The notes: generated by a model not told the origin, from the letters alone. Counted from the stretch's first letter, positions 8,509 through 16,937 are shown. The stretch is 64,000 nt of DNA from Pseudomonadota bacterium (GCA_023436615.1 JAEZIO010000025.1:1-64000); one strand, 5' to 3'. Program-made: numbers and translations.

Positions 8509-10353
8509 GTGGACGCGGCGACGAGCGGGAGCCGAACGGCATTCGCCCGAGCCGCGCCTGCAGCGCAGCACCCGCCTCGATTGCCGTTCGTCCTTAGTGT
8601 CGGAGTAACCGGCCACCGGACCGAAGCGCTCCCCGAAGAGGCAGTCGAAACGATCGTCCAGCGGCTCCGCAAGACTTTGGTCGATCTCAAGCAATGCGCC
8701 GCGGCCCTTTACGAGCGGGAGCGGGATCATTTCGCTGACCGTGCGCCGCGGCTGCTGTTCGTCTCCCCGCTCGCCGACGGATCGGACCAGATCGCGGCCG
8801 GCATCGCGCTCGAGCTCGGATTCGATCTCCAGGTCGTGCTGCCCTTTGCCCGCGAGACGTATCGCAGCACATTGCATAACAGCGGCCTCAACCGCTTCGA
8901 CGAGCTGATGGCGCGCGCCAATTGCGTGCTCGAGCTTCCCGGCAGGATGGATGACCAGCTCCAGGCCTTCGTTATGGCGGGCCGAGCCACGGTCGCTCAC
9001 TGCGACGTTCTCCTGGCGGTCTGGGATGGGCTGCCTCCAAGAGGGCGCGGCGGTACCGGCGAGGTGGTCCAGATCGCGATCACTCGCGGAACGGCAATCG
9101 CCCACGTCCCGATCGACCCGGCAGCGGCGCCGCGGTTGCTGTGGAGCGCCTTCGATCCGTCGGTCCTAACGCTGTCGGACGAAATCACCGCCGAGCGACC
9201 GCTCGACGCGCGCAACATCGACCTGCTGCTCGGCGCGATGCTTCTTCCGCCGCCCGATGCGGAGGATCGCGAGTTTGCAGTGAAGTTCCTGCGCGAACGG
9301 CTCCGGCGGATTCGGGCGCGCATCGAATATCCGCTGCTTCTCGCCGCCGCGGGGGTGGGGCGCTTTGGCGCCAAGGATTTCGCCAATGTGCATTGCGCGC
9401 GGCAGATCCGGGACGAGTGGCGCCATTACAGGGAAGTCTGCGCCGACGCGCACCAGCTAGCGGTGCCCATCGATATCCTGGAAGAATCCTACAGCTGGGC
9501 CGATCGCCTGGCGACTCACTTCGCGCAGACATATCGAAGCGGCCACATTTTCAACTTCGTGCTTGGCGGAATCGCCGTCTGCCTCGGCCTCAGCGCTTTC
9601 ATGGCGCCGCACCTCAAGTTCGAATTCGCTGCCACCGAGCTGGTGATCACGCTGGCGATCATACTCAACGCCTACATCGGCACTCGCAACGAATGGCATC
9701 GCCGCTGGCTCGACTATCGCCAGCTCGCCGAGCGCCTGCGGCCGATGCGCAGCCTGAAGCTGCTGGGCCTCGCCGCCCCTGATCCTCCGGGCACGGCAAC
9801 CAATCCCGTGCCGCGCCGGTGGATCGACTGGTATGCGAGCGGCATCTGGCGAGCCATGGGCTGCATCGCGGGCCGCCTCGATTCGGAGCGCGCGGCGCTC
9901 CTCGCCCGAGCGATCGGCGAACACGAGATCGCGCCGCAGGTCAGCTACCACGAGCGCAACTCGCAGCAGGTCCACAATCTCGACCATCGGCTCGGCGCCC
10001 TTGGCTTCCTCCTGTTCATCGCCACCGTCCTGGTCTCGGTCGCCACCTTGCTGGGGATCGCGCTCGATGCATCCTGGGTGAACGCCTACGGAAACTGGTT
10101 CACCTTGGTTTCGGCAGGTTTCCCGGCGCTTGGCACGGCAATCTTCGGCATCCGCTTCCAGGCCGATTTCGGCGGCGATGCGATCCGCTCGAAGTCGGCA
10201 GCCGCCATCTTGCGCGAGATCGACCAGCAGCTGCGAAGCGGAATTCCGCTGTCCCGTTCTGCCGACCTCACGGAGCAGGCTGCGCGAGTGATGCTCGAAC
10301 ACCTCGACGAATGGCGACTAATCAACCAGCAGAGAGACCTGTCGGTCGGCTAG
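8509..10353 (+). CDS. SLOG-domain protein with C-terminal membrane helices (SLATT-like)
   Basis: A 614-residue protein. The N-terminus is a Rossmann-like SLOG domain, a family that binds nucleotide-derived ligands: GVTGHR at 32-37, SPLADGSDQIA at 86-96, and WDG (172-174) followed by GGTGEVVQIA (181-190). The C-terminal half has about four TM segments (near 345-366, 375-395, 494-517, 530-550), with WLDYRQLAERLR after the second, a pattern resembling SLATT/DUF4231 effectors that accompany SLOG and SMODS proteins. GTG 8509 is the first usable start after the preceding gene; no ATG precedes the SLOG core. The stop overlaps the convergent small gene at 10350. Ligand and pore function are inferred. 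Confidence 0.8.
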   Translation: MDAATSGSRTAFARAAPAAQHPPRLPFVLSVGVTGHRTEALPEEAVETIVQRLRKTLVDLKQCAAALYERERDHFADRAPRLLFVSPLADGSDQIAAGIALELGFDLQVVLPFARETYRSTLHNSGLNRFDELMARANCVLELPGRMDDQLQAFVMAGRATVAHCDVLLAVWDGLPPRGRGGTGEVVQIAITRGTAIAHVPIDPAAAPRLLWSAFDPSVLTLSDEITAERPLDARNIDLLLGAMLLPPPDAEDREFAVKFLRERLRRIRARIEYPLLLAAAGVGRFGAKDFANVHCARQIRDEWRHYREVCADAHQLAVPIDILEESYSWADRLATHFAQTYRSGHIFNFVLGGIAVCLGLSAFMAPHLKFEFAATELVITLAIILNAYIGTRNEWHRRWLDYRQLAERLRPMRSLKLLGLAAPDPPGTATNPVPRRWIDWYASGIWRAMGCIAGRLDSERAALLARAIGEHEIAPQVSYHERNSQQVHNLDHRLGALGFLLFIATVLVSVATLLGIALDASWVNAYGNWFTLVSAGFPALGTAIFGIRFQADFGGDAIRSKSAAAILREIDQQLRSGIPLSRSADLTEQAARVMLEHLDEWRLINQQRDLSVG

Positions 10354-10601
10354 TTGCGGCTCCGGCCGCCCCACCGCCAGCGCCAGCCCCCGCGCGTGGT
10401 TTTCGCCGCAATCAGCAGCAGCGCTGCCGTCGCGGGAACGACCACTCCGAAAAGAGCGAGCGGCGATTCGGATAGCCATCGGCCGGCGGCCATGACCACG
10501 GCCAGATAAATCGCGAGCACGGCCCAGCCTTGCCACGCGATCGGGCGCCCCGCTCCGAAGCCGTAGCGCTTCTCCGCAAACCATTCGCGGCCGGTGCTCA
10601 A
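10350..10601 (-). CDS. Small two-helix membrane protein, unknown function
   Basis: An 83-residue protein: a charged aromatic N-terminus (TGREWFAEKRYGFGAGRP), two predicted TM helices (about 22-40 and 47-66) and a basic, tryptophan-rich tail. The start is TTG at 10601, overlapping the TGA of the upstream hydrolase gene, so it is the last gene of the SPFH - RHH - hydrolase transcript. Its own stop overlaps the SLOG gene stop by four bases on the other strand. I assign no function. Confidence 0.6.
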   Translation of the reverse strand: MSTGREWFAEKRYGFGAGRPIAWQGWAVLAIYLAVVMAAGRWLSESPLALFGVVVPATAALLLIAAKTTRGGWRWRWGGRSRN

Positions 10602-11530
10602 CCGCGCTCCCCCGAGGGTTTGACGAAGCCCGCGATCGTGTCGACGAGTGTGCGGTCGACTGGGAGCGACGGGTCGCCGTAGGTCGCGAGGTTGGCGGCG
10701 CGGTCGTCGCTTGGGACGTCCTTGAGCACATGGTTCATCGGCTCGATGACGACGAGCTTCGCTCTCGGCTGGGCCGCGGCGAGAGTGTTTGCGTCGGTTT
10801 TGCTGACCTGCAGGTCGCGGCCGCCCTGGACGATCAGAAGCGGCGTGGAAACGGATGCGGCGAGCTTCGCCGGATCCTTCGCCATCAAATCGATGAGGTA
10901 CGGCTGCACCTGCGGCGCGAACAGCGCCTGCAGCGGCGCCGGAAGCGTCGAGGCGTCGACCCGCTGGCCCTTCTCGAGCGAGTCGATCGCAGCCATCGCC
11001 GCATCGAGCAGCGGCGCGTTGGCCGGATTGGCTCGAAGCTGTTCGCGGAGGAGGGGCCCGAGCGGTCGCCCAGCGGCGCTGACCAGGATGATTCCGCACA
11101 TGCCCTGCGGCTTTTGCGCCGCCGCGAGCGCAACGAGCCCGCCTTCGCTGTGTCCGAGCACCCAGACGCAGCGCGCGCCCGTCCGCTTCCGGATCGAACC
11201 GACCCAGGCGTGCGTGTCGGCGGCATAGTCGGCGATGCTCACGGCGTTGGGATCGGAGACCGCCGCCTTGCTTTCGAACATTCCGCGCTTGTCGATCCGA
11301 ACGGTCGAGACGCCTTGCTCCGCCAGCTGTTCGGCGAGCAGGCGGTAAGGCGCGGCCGTCACGCCAAGCGGATTGTTGCCGTCGCGGTCGGTCGGCCCCG
11401 ATCCCGGCACGATGAGCACGACGGGAGCGCCCTTGCCGGCATCCAGCAACGTGCCGGCGAGCGGCCCCTGTGGCCCAGGCGCAGTGATCGCACTAGCGAC
11501 CGCGGCCGCTGCGAGAAGCGTCATAATCAT
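10598..11530 (-). CDS. Secreted alpha/beta hydrolase
   Basis: A 310-residue serine hydrolase with a short signal peptide (MIMTLLAAAAVASAITA). It has the oxyanion-region motif IVPGSGPTDRDGN, the nucleophile elbow GHSEGG, an aspartate in VQGGRDLQV and a late histidine in EPMNHVLKD. The substrate is probably an ester or peptide and is not identifiable. ATG 11530 is chosen for its strong AAAGGAGG ribosome binding site; it overlaps the stop of the RHH gene (ATGA). Confidence 0.85.
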   Translation of the reverse strand: MIMTLLAAAAVASAITAPGPQGPLAGTLLDAGKGAPVVLIVPGSGPTDRDGNNPLGVTAAPYRLLAEQLAEQGVSTVRIDKRGMFESKAAVSDPNAVSIADYAADTHAWVGSIRKRTGARCVWVLGHSEGGLVALAAAQKPQGMCGIILVSAAGRPLGPLLREQLRANPANAPLLDAAMAAIDSLEKGQRVDASTLPAPLQALFAPQVQPYLIDLMAKDPAKLAASVSTPLLIVQGGRDLQVSKTDANTLAAAQPRAKLVVIEPMNHVLKDVPSDDRAANLATYGDPSLPVDRTLVDTIAGFVKPSGERG

Positions 11531-11730
11531 CGCCTTTCCTCCTTTGGTGGCCGTCCGCGCTTGCGCGCCTTCGGCGCTTCCAACTTCACTCCGCGCGCGG
11601 CGAGCGCTTCGCGCACGAGAATTTCGACTTGGGCGTTGGCGCTCCTCAAGTCCGCAGCCGCGCAGCGCTCCACGGCCGACCACAAGGCCGGGTCCACCCT
11701 CAGTGGAAAGGCTTTGCGATCGGCAGGCAC
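11527..11730 (-). CDS. Ribbon-helix-helix DNA-binding protein with C-terminal AT-hook
   Basis: A 67-residue protein. The N-terminal beta strand AFPLRVDP followed by two helices matches the Arc/HicB-like RHH fold, which binds DNA as a dimer. The C-terminal tail KARKRGRPPKEER contains RGRPPK, an AT-hook core that contacts the minor groove of AT-rich DNA. It lies 7 bases after the SPFH gene and overlaps the hydrolase start. An AT-rich inverted repeat lies upstream of the operon and is a natural candidate target. No toxin partner is apparent. Confidence 0.75.
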   Translation of the reverse strand: MPADRKAFPLRVDPALWSAVERCAAADLRSANAQVEILVREALAARGVKLEAPKARKRGRPPKEERR

Positions 11731-11737
11731 GCTCCGG

Positions 11738-12640
11738 CTACTGGTACAGGGTTCCGGTGTTGACGATCGGCTGCGCTTCGCGGTCCGAGCACAACACGAC
11801 CATCAGGTTCGAGACCATTGCAGCGCGCCGCTCGTCGTCGAGCTCGACGACGTCGCGCTCCGACAGCTGCTGAAGCGCCGACTCGACCATCGACACCGCG
11901 CCCTGCACCAGCTTTGCCCGCGCCGCGATAACGGCTTCCGCCTGCTGGCGCCGAAGCATCGCCTGCGCGATCTCCGGCGCATAAGCGAGGTGCATGATCC
12001 GGCACTCGTCGATGCTGATCCCCGCGCGCGCCACCCGGTCTTGCAGCTCCGTTTCGAGGTCGGCGTTGACGACGTCGTGGTCGCCGCGAAGGGTGACTTC
12101 CTTGTGCTCGATGTCGTCGTACGGATATTTCGAGCCGATCGTCCGCACCGCGCTCTCGATCTGGACCTCGATGAACTTGCGATAGTCGGCGACGTCGAAC
12201 ATCGCCTGGGCCGTGTCGCTGACGCGCCAGACGACGTTGGCGGCGATCTCGATCGGATTGCCCCGAAGGTCGTTCACCTTGATGCGGTCCGAAGTGAAAT
12301 TGTTCACGCGGATCGAGATTTTCGGACGAAGCATCCACGGCCAGACCCAGCGCAGCCCCGTCGCTCGGTCGCTACCGCGATAATCCCCAAACAGGGTGAT
12401 GACGGCGGCTTCGTTCGGCTGCAGCATGTAGAAGCCGGCGACCGAGACAATGAACAGCAATGTGCCGACGATCATCAACGCGATGCTGAGGAAATCCTCG
12501 GCCCCGTTCGCCAGGCGGATGACGCCGTAGACGTCCATTGCGATTGCGACCAGCGCAAGCAGAAGCATCGGATATCCGCTCAGCGTGGATGCGGTCTCCT
12601 CCTTGCTCACCTTCAGCGCGATTGGTTCGTGTGCGGCCAC
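11738..12640 (-). CDS. SPFH/Band 7 domain membrane protein
   Basis: A 300-residue member of the stomatin/prohibitin superfamily. Two hydrophobic segments near 22-42 and 49-70 anchor it; the SPFH domain follows (FYMLQPNEAAVITLFGDYRG through IMHLAYAPEIAQAM) and ends in an alanine/glutamine/glutamate-rich helix that normally drives oligomerisation. Such proteins organise membrane microdomains or regulate membrane proteases. GTG 12640 has GGGAGG just upstream. It is first in a four-gene minus-strand operon with the RHH, hydrolase and small membrane genes. Confidence 0.88.
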   Translation of the reverse strand: MAAHEPIALKVSKEETASTLSGYPMLLLALVAIAMDVYGVIRLANGAEDFLSIALMIVGTLLFIVSVAGFYMLQPNEAAVITLFGDYRGSDRATGLRWVWPWMLRPKISIRVNNFTSDRIKVNDLRGNPIEIAANVVWRVSDTAQAMFDVADYRKFIEVQIESAVRTIGSKYPYDDIEHKEVTLRGDHDVVNADLETELQDRVARAGISIDECRIMHLAYAPEIAQAMLRRQQAEAVIAARAKLVQGAVSMVESALQQLSERDVVELDDERRAAMVSNLMVVLCSDREAQPIVNTGTLYQ

Positions 12641-12659
12641 GGGTGCCTCCCTTTAATTT

Positions 12660-12676
12660 GATATCACTTTAATATC
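12660..12676. promoter_or_regulatory. AT-rich inverted repeat, promoter/operator of the SPFH operon
   Basis: GATAT (12660-12664) and ATATC (12672-12676) are inverted around CACTTTA inside a roughly 30-base AT-rich island (12651-12680) in very GC-rich surroundings. It lies 20 bases upstream of the SPFH start and about 78 upstream of the peptidase start. The AT-hook RHH protein of the operon could bind here. Confidence 0.45.
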
Positions 12677-12753
12677 TATACGAGTCGAAGGGAGTCAAAT
12701 CATTTCGCCGCCGCCTCTTTTCTTCGGCGCAGCGGCTGTCCAAAGGGTGCGCG

Positions 12754-13686
12754 ATGCAAGCAGCGAGCTGGAAGATCGTGATCCACGGGGGCGCCGGGAT
12801 CATCGAGAAGTCGCGGATGACATCCGACAAGGACGCTGAGATTCGTGCGGCGCTCGACCATGCGCTCGCGACCGGAGCGGACGTGCTTGCCGCCGGCGGA
12901 GGCGCGGTCGATGCCGTGGAGGCGGCCGTCAGCGAGCTCGAGGACGATCCCAACTTCAATGCGGGCCGCGGCGCCGTTTTCACTTTCGAAGGCCGAAACG
13001 AGCTCGACGCGGCGATCATGGACGGACGCGATCGCTCGGCGGGCGCCGTGACCGGCGTGACGACGACTCGGCACCCCGTGAGGCTGGCGCGCGCCGTAAA
13101 AGACCGCTCGCCGCACGTGCTTCTGCGCGGACGCGGCGCCGATCAATTCTCGAAAGAGCAGGGCCTCGAGCAAGTCGAAAACAGCTGGTTCGCAACGGCG
13201 GAGCGCCGCCGCCAGCTCGACGAGATGATGGCGATGGATGGCGACCATTTCGACGTCGACCTGAAATACGGGACTGTCGGCGCCGTAGCGGTGGATTCGA
13301 GCGGAAATGTCGCGGCCGCGACCTCGACAGGCGGCCTCACCGGCAAGCGTTGGGGCCGCATTGGCGACTCGCCGATCATCGGCGCGGGCACCTATGCCGA
13401 TGACGGATCGGCTGCCGTGTCAGCGACCGGCGCGGGCGAATATTTCATCCGAGCGCTCGCCGCCTATCAGGTCGCGGAGCGCGTGAAGATCGGCCATGAA
13501 TCGCTTCAGCACGCGCTCGACGAAACGCTCGCCGACATCCGTTCGCTCGGCGGTACTGGGGGGCTCATCGCGGTTTCTCCGGCCGGCGAGATGGCCTGGG
13601 GCTTCACCACTCCGGGAATGTACCGCGGCCGCGCAGACGAGAGCGGCCGCACGGTAGCGCTCTACTCTGAAGACGAAGAACGATAG
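12754..13686 (+). CDS. Isoaspartyl peptidase / L-asparaginase (plant type, Ntn hydrolase)
   Basis: A 310-residue precursor of an N-terminal nucleophile hydrolase that removes isoaspartyl residues from peptides and hydrolyses asparagine. The start KIVIHGGAGII and the autocleavage site before Thr in KYGTVGAVAVD are visible, giving alpha and beta chains of about 170 and 139 residues. GRGAVFTFEG and ATSTGGLTGKRWGR match substrate-binding regions. Its 3' end overlaps the convergent acyltransferase gene by 25 bases. Confidence 0.9.
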   Translation: MQAASWKIVIHGGAGIIEKSRMTSDKDAEIRAALDHALATGADVLAAGGGAVDAVEAAVSELEDDPNFNAGRGAVFTFEGRNELDAAIMDGRDRSAGAVTGVTTTRHPVRLARAVKDRSPHVLLRGRGADQFSKEQGLEQVENSWFATAERRRQLDEMMAMDGDHFDVDLKYGTVGAVAVDSSGNVAAATSTGGLTGKRWGRIGDSPIIGAGTYADDGSAAVSATGAGEYFIRALAAYQVAERVKIGHESLQHALDETLADIRSLGGTGGLIAVSPAGEMAWGFTTPGMYRGRADESGRTVALYSEDEER

Positions 13687-14801
13687 GGCAGCTCGCGCCG
13701 AAGCCAGTCGGCCTCGGCATCGATCGCGCTTCGCTCTTGGTCGAGGAAATCGGCGACAGCGCTGCGGAATCCGGCGTTCGGGATGAAGTGCGCCGATTGG
13801 ATGATGACCGGCTCGTAGCCCCGCGCGATCTTATGCTCGCCTTGTGCGCCCGCCTGCACCGTTTGGAGCCCCTGGTCGATCGCCCATTCGATCGCCTGGT
13901 AATAGCTGAGCTCGAAGTGGAGGAAGCGAACCTCCTCGATGCAGCCCCAATAGCGGCCGTAAAGCGCGTCAGGGGCGATCACGTTGAGCGCTCCTGCAAT
14001 CGGCAGCCCGTCGCGTGAGGCGACGAACAGGAGGAGCTTCTCCGCCATCGTCTCGCCGATCCGATCGAAAAAGTCGCGGGTCAGATAGGGGCGGCCCCAT
14101 TTCCGGCTGCCGGTGTCCTGGTAGAAGCGCCACATTGCGTCCCATTCGGCAGAGCCGATCTGGGGGCCCGTGAGCGCCCGGAATTCGAGCCCGATGCGCG
14201 CCGCAGCCCGTTCCTTGCGGATCGCTTTGCGCTTCCGGCTCGTAAGGCTGTCCAGGAAATCGTCGAAGTCGCGGTAACCGCGATTGAACCAATGATACTG
14301 GATGCCGTGACGGGTCAGCCAGCCGCGGCGCTCCGCTTCGGCCGCATCGGCATCCTCCAAAAACGTAATGTGCGCCGACGACAGCTCGTTCTGCAGCGTC
14401 ACCGCTTCGATCGCGGCCAGCAGCTGCTGCGGCCGCGACCCCATCAGGCGCGGTCCGGGCACCGGCGTGAACGGGACAGCGACCTGCAGCTTGGGATAAT
14501 AGGCTCCCCCCGCGCGCTCCCACGCGTCGGCCCAGCCGTGATCGAACACATATTCGCCCTGGCTGTGGGTCTTCAGATAGGCCGGCGCGGCGGCGGCCAG
14601 GCGGCCTTCCTCGTCTTCAACCAGGATAGGTGCCGGCGTCCAGCCGGTCCCACGGCCGACGCTGCCGGATTGCTCGAGGGCCCGGAGGAAAGCATGGCTG
14701 ACGAACGGGTGCTCTCCGGCCAGCCGCTCCCACTCGCCCTGGTCCACGGCGCTCACGCCGGAAGCAATCCGCGCGAGAACCTCCTGTTCGCGATCGGCCA
14801 T
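13662..14801 (-). CDS. FemAB/GNAT-fold acyltransferase (DUF482 type)
   Basis: A 379-residue protein of the peptidogalycan biosynthesis/DUF482 group, with a double GNAT-like fold. Recognisable features are the HPFVSHAFLRALE start, RKRKAIRKERA, and the late HFELSYYQAIEWAID plus QAGAQGEHKIARGYEP segments. Family members probably transfer aminoacyl groups from charged tRNA, but no substrate is established here. It is last in a minus-strand series after RidA (31 bases) and overlaps the asparaginase gene convergently by 25 bases. Confidence 0.82.
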   Translation of the reverse strand: MADREQEVLARIASGVSAVDQGEWERLAGEHPFVSHAFLRALEQSGSVGRGTGWTPAPILVEDEEGRLAAAAPAYLKTHSQGEYVFDHGWADAWERAGGAYYPKLQVAVPFTPVPGPRLMGSRPQQLLAAIEAVTLQNELSSAHITFLEDADAAEAERRGWLTRHGIQYHWFNRGYRDFDDFLDSLTSRKRKAIRKERAAARIGLEFRALTGPQIGSAEWDAMWRFYQDTGSRKWGRPYLTRDFFDRIGETMAEKLLLFVASRDGLPIAGALNVIAPDALYGRYWGCIEEVRFLHFELSYYQAIEWAIDQGLQTVQAGAQGEHKIARGYEPVIIQSAHFIPNAGFRSAVADFLDQERSAIDAEADWLRRELPYRSSSSE

Positions 14802-14832
14802 ACCCGCTTACGGGTAGGCTGGCGCGGATGAA

Positions 14833-15294
14833 CTAGGCTTTGACAGCGACGATCGCGTCGACTTCGACGGCCACTCCGAGAGGAAGAACCGCCACTCCGA
14901 CGGCGCTGCGCGCGTGGCGGCCCGCTTCGCCGAGCACTTCCTGCATCAGCTCCGAGGCGCCGTTCGCGACCTTGGGCTGGTCGGTGAAGGACGGCGCACT
15001 GTTCACGAACACGCCGAGCTTCACGACGCGCTCGACTCGGTCGAGCGAGCCGAGCGCCGCCTTCATCTGTGCAAGCAGCATGATCCCGCAGCGGCGTGCC
15101 GCGGCGACGCCCGCGTCCAGGTCCATGTCTTCTCCGAGCCGGCCTTTGATCAGGCTCCCGTCCTCGGCGAAGCTGATCTGGCCCGAGATGTGCAACAGGC
15201 CGCCGCTTTCGACCGCCGGGACGTAGGCCGCTACCGGAGCTGCGGGTTCGGGAAGGGTGATGCCGAGTTCGGCAAGGCGCTGGTCGATGCTCAT
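14833..15294 (-). CDS. RidA/YjgF family protein
   Basis: A 153-residue RidA-like protein. The family deaminates reactive enamine/imine intermediates made by PLP enzymes. The sequence has HISGQISF near 35 and the characteristic late region RSAVGVAVLPLGVAVEVDAIV, where the conserved arginine contacts the substrate carboxylate. At 153 residues it is of the longer subgroup, so true RidA activity is less certain. It lies 31 bases after the SDR gene and before the FemAB-like gene. Confidence 0.87.
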   Translation of the reverse strand: MSIDQRLAELGITLPEPAAPVAAYVPAVESGGLLHISGQISFAEDGSLIKGRLGEDMDLDAGVAAARRCGIMLLAQMKAALGSLDRVERVVKLGVFVNSAPSFTDQPKVANGASELMQEVLGEAGRHARSAVGVAVLPLGVAVEVDAIVAVKA

Positions 15295-15325
15295 GCGCGC
15301 GTCCTGACCAGTCGACCGGTGCGAA

Positions 15326-16072
15326 TCAAGCCTTTCGCGCGACCGAGAAGCCGGCGAAGCTCTGGCTGACCGGCATCAGCTCGATCGCGTTGACGTTCAC
15401 GTGCGGCGGCAGGTTCGCGACCCACCAGATCGTGTCCGCTATATCGTCCCCGGTCATCGGGTCCATGTCCGCATAAAGTGCGTCCGATGCCGCCTTGTCG
15501 CCGCCTGTCCTGACGATGGTGAACTCGGTTTCCACCATTCCCGGCTCGATGGACGTCACGCGGACTCCACTTCCGGCCAGGTCGCAGCGCAGGTCGAGCG
15601 AGAATTGCCGGACGAACGCCTTCGTGCCGCCGTACACGGCGCCGCCTTTGTACGGATAGGTCGCTGCAACCGACGAGAGATTGATGACAGCGCCCTTGCG
15701 CTCGATGAGCTTGGGAAGAAGCGCTCGCGTCAGCGCGACGAGCCCGCTGACGTTGGTTTCGATGACGGTTTCGAGCAGCTCCCAGTCGCCTTCCGGCAGC
15801 GGGTCCGTCGGCGGCGCCAGCCCGGCATTGTTGATCAGCAGGTCGATCTCGCCCCATCCGCCTTCGAGCCGGGCGAGAGATTCGACCGACGCGCGGTCGC
15901 GCATGTCGATCTCGAGCGGCAGGAAGCCTTCACCCAGCTCGTCGGCGAGCTGTCTCAGGCGATCTCCCCTGCGTCCGGTGCCGATCACGTTCCACCCGCC
16001 CGCGGCGAACCGGCGGGCGCTGGCCTCGCCGATACCGGCCGTCGCTCCAGTGATCAGCACCGTCTTCGTCAT
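15326..16072 (-). CDS. Short-chain dehydrogenase/reductase, YdfG-like
   Basis: A 248-residue NAD(P)-dependent oxidoreductase of the classical SDR family. The cofactor motif TGATAGIG is at residues 8-15, NNAG follows near 85, and the catalytic Ser with YGGTKAFVRQ gives the YxxxK pair. The pattern resembles serine/3-hydroxy acid dehydrogenases (YdfG), but substrate is inferred. Its ATG overlaps the TGA of the DUF3572 gene, so both are co-translated. Confidence 0.9.
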   Translation of the reverse strand: MTKTVLITGATAGIGEASARRFAAGGWNVIGTGRRGDRLRQLADELGEGFLPLEIDMRDRASVESLARLEGGWGEIDLLINNAGLAPPTDPLPEGDWELLETVIETNVSGLVALTRALLPKLIERKGAVINLSSVAATYPYKGGAVYGGTKAFVRQFSLDLRCDLAGSGVRVTSIEPGMVETEFTIVRTGGDKAASDALYADMDPMTGDDIADTIWWVANLPPHVNVNAIELMPVSQSFAGFSVARKA

Positions 16073-16341
16073 CGCATTTCCTCCAAGTCGCGACGCGCTT
16101 GCACGAGCGCTTCTGGCTTCACCTTCATCGCTTCCGCGACCGCGACCAGGTCCGGCTCATGGGCCTCCAGGAATCGAACGAGCGCCGCAAGCAGCGACGG
16201 TTCCCCGGCGCGGGCGCGCAGCTCGTCTGTCCCGATTCCGGTCAGGTCAAGGAACCGCTGCGCCCGCCGTTCGTCGGAAACGGCAGTCGCAAGCGCGATG
16301 AGCGCAAGCGCGTGCGGGTCGGTTGGCGTCGCATCAACCAT
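16069..16341 (-). CDS. DUF3572 family protein
   Basis: A 90-residue, all-helical cytoplasmic protein of the alphaproteobacterial DUF3572 family, whose function is unknown. The pattern ALALIALATAVSDERRAQRFLDLTG followed by LVRFLEAHEPDLVAVAEA is typical. It lies divergent from divK, as often seen in this class, and overlaps the SDR start by four bases. Confidence 0.85.
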   Translation of the reverse strand: MVDATPTDPHALALIALATAVSDERRAQRFLDLTGIGTDELRARAGEPSLLAALVRFLEAHEPDLVAVAEAMKVKPEALVQARRDLEEMR

Positions 16342-16378
16342 GGCTTAAGCGTCGGCTTGTGCTTTGCGGAGTGTCGTT

Positions 16379-16777
16379 TTGGCGAAGATCCTGATCGTTG
16401 AGGACAATGCGCTGAACGTCAAACTGTTCTGCGATCTGCTCGCGGCGCACGGTCATGAGCCGCGGCCGGTGACGGATGGGCGCTTCGCGCTCGATGAGGC
16501 GCGCAGTTTCCAGCCCGAACTCGTCATCACCGACATTCAGCTCCCCCACGTGACGGGCCTGGAGCTCATTCGCATGATTCGCGAGGACAAGCAGTTGAAG
16601 GACGTGCCGATCATGGCGGTGACGGCCTATGCGGCGGCCGCCGACGAGGAGCGTATCCGCTCGGCAGGTGCACAGGCCTATGTCTCGAAGCCGATCTCTG
16701 TGGCGAAATTCGTCGCGCAGGTGAACGATCTGCTCGGAATCCAGGAAACGGACGCGCGGGCGCCCGAGACTATTTGA
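16379..16777 (+). CDS. divK: Single-domain response regulator DivK
   Basis: A 132-residue receiver-only protein. In alphaproteobacteria DivK, phosphorylated by DivJ/PleC kinases, steers DivL-CckA and so CtrA and the cell cycle. The start MAKILIVEDNALN carries the acidic pair, the phospho-acceptor Asp is in LVITDIQLPHV, and the Thr (AVTAYA) and Lys (YVSKPIS) switch residues are present. TTG 16379 is preferred because GGAG lies seven bases upstream and the N-terminus then matches known DivK; the reading frame opens at 16364. No pleD follows. It overlaps the convergent rpmG end by 8 bases. Confidence 0.9.
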   Translation: MAKILIVEDNALNVKLFCDLLAAHGHEPRPVTDGRFALDEARSFQPELVITDIQLPHVTGLELIRMIREDKQLKDVPIMAVTAYAAAADEERIRSAGAQAYVSKPISVAKFVAQVNDLLGIQETDARAPETI

Positions 16778-16937
16778 TCTTGGCTTCCTTGAACTCGACG
16801 TGCTTGCGCGCGACCGGGTCGTACTTGCGGAAGCTCAGCTTCTCCGTCTGCGTGCGCGGGTTCTTCTTCGTCACATAGAAGAAGCCGGTGTCGGCACTGC
16901 TGACGAGCTTGATCTTGACCGTTGCTGGCTTCGCCAT
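16770..16937 (-). CDS. rpmG: 50S ribosomal protein L33
   Basis: A 55-residue basic ribosomal protein, MAKPATVKIKL through VEFKEAKIK, with no zinc cysteines, as is usual in proteobacterial L33. The family signature YYVTKKN is seen here as FFYVTKKNPR. The ATG at 16937 is chosen by homology; the frame stays open upstream to 17027 but that part is not L33. It stands alone on the minus strand. Confidence 0.95.
   Translation of the reverse strand: MAKPATVKIKLVSSADTGFFYVTKKNPRTQTEKLSFRKYDPVARKHVEFKEAKIK

Noticed and set aside
5892..10353. Canonical Thoeris system
   Set aside because: No SIR2 or macro domain and the TIR is TPR-fused, so it is at most Thoeris-like.
11527..11730. RHH protein as antitoxin of a toxin-antitoxin pair
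   Set aside because: Neighbours are an SPFH protein and a secreted hydrolase; no toxin-like gene is adjacent.
10730..12661. 643-codon plus-strand frame over the hydrolase/SPFH operon
   Set aside because: Antisense shadow of recognised genes, low complexity, no motif.
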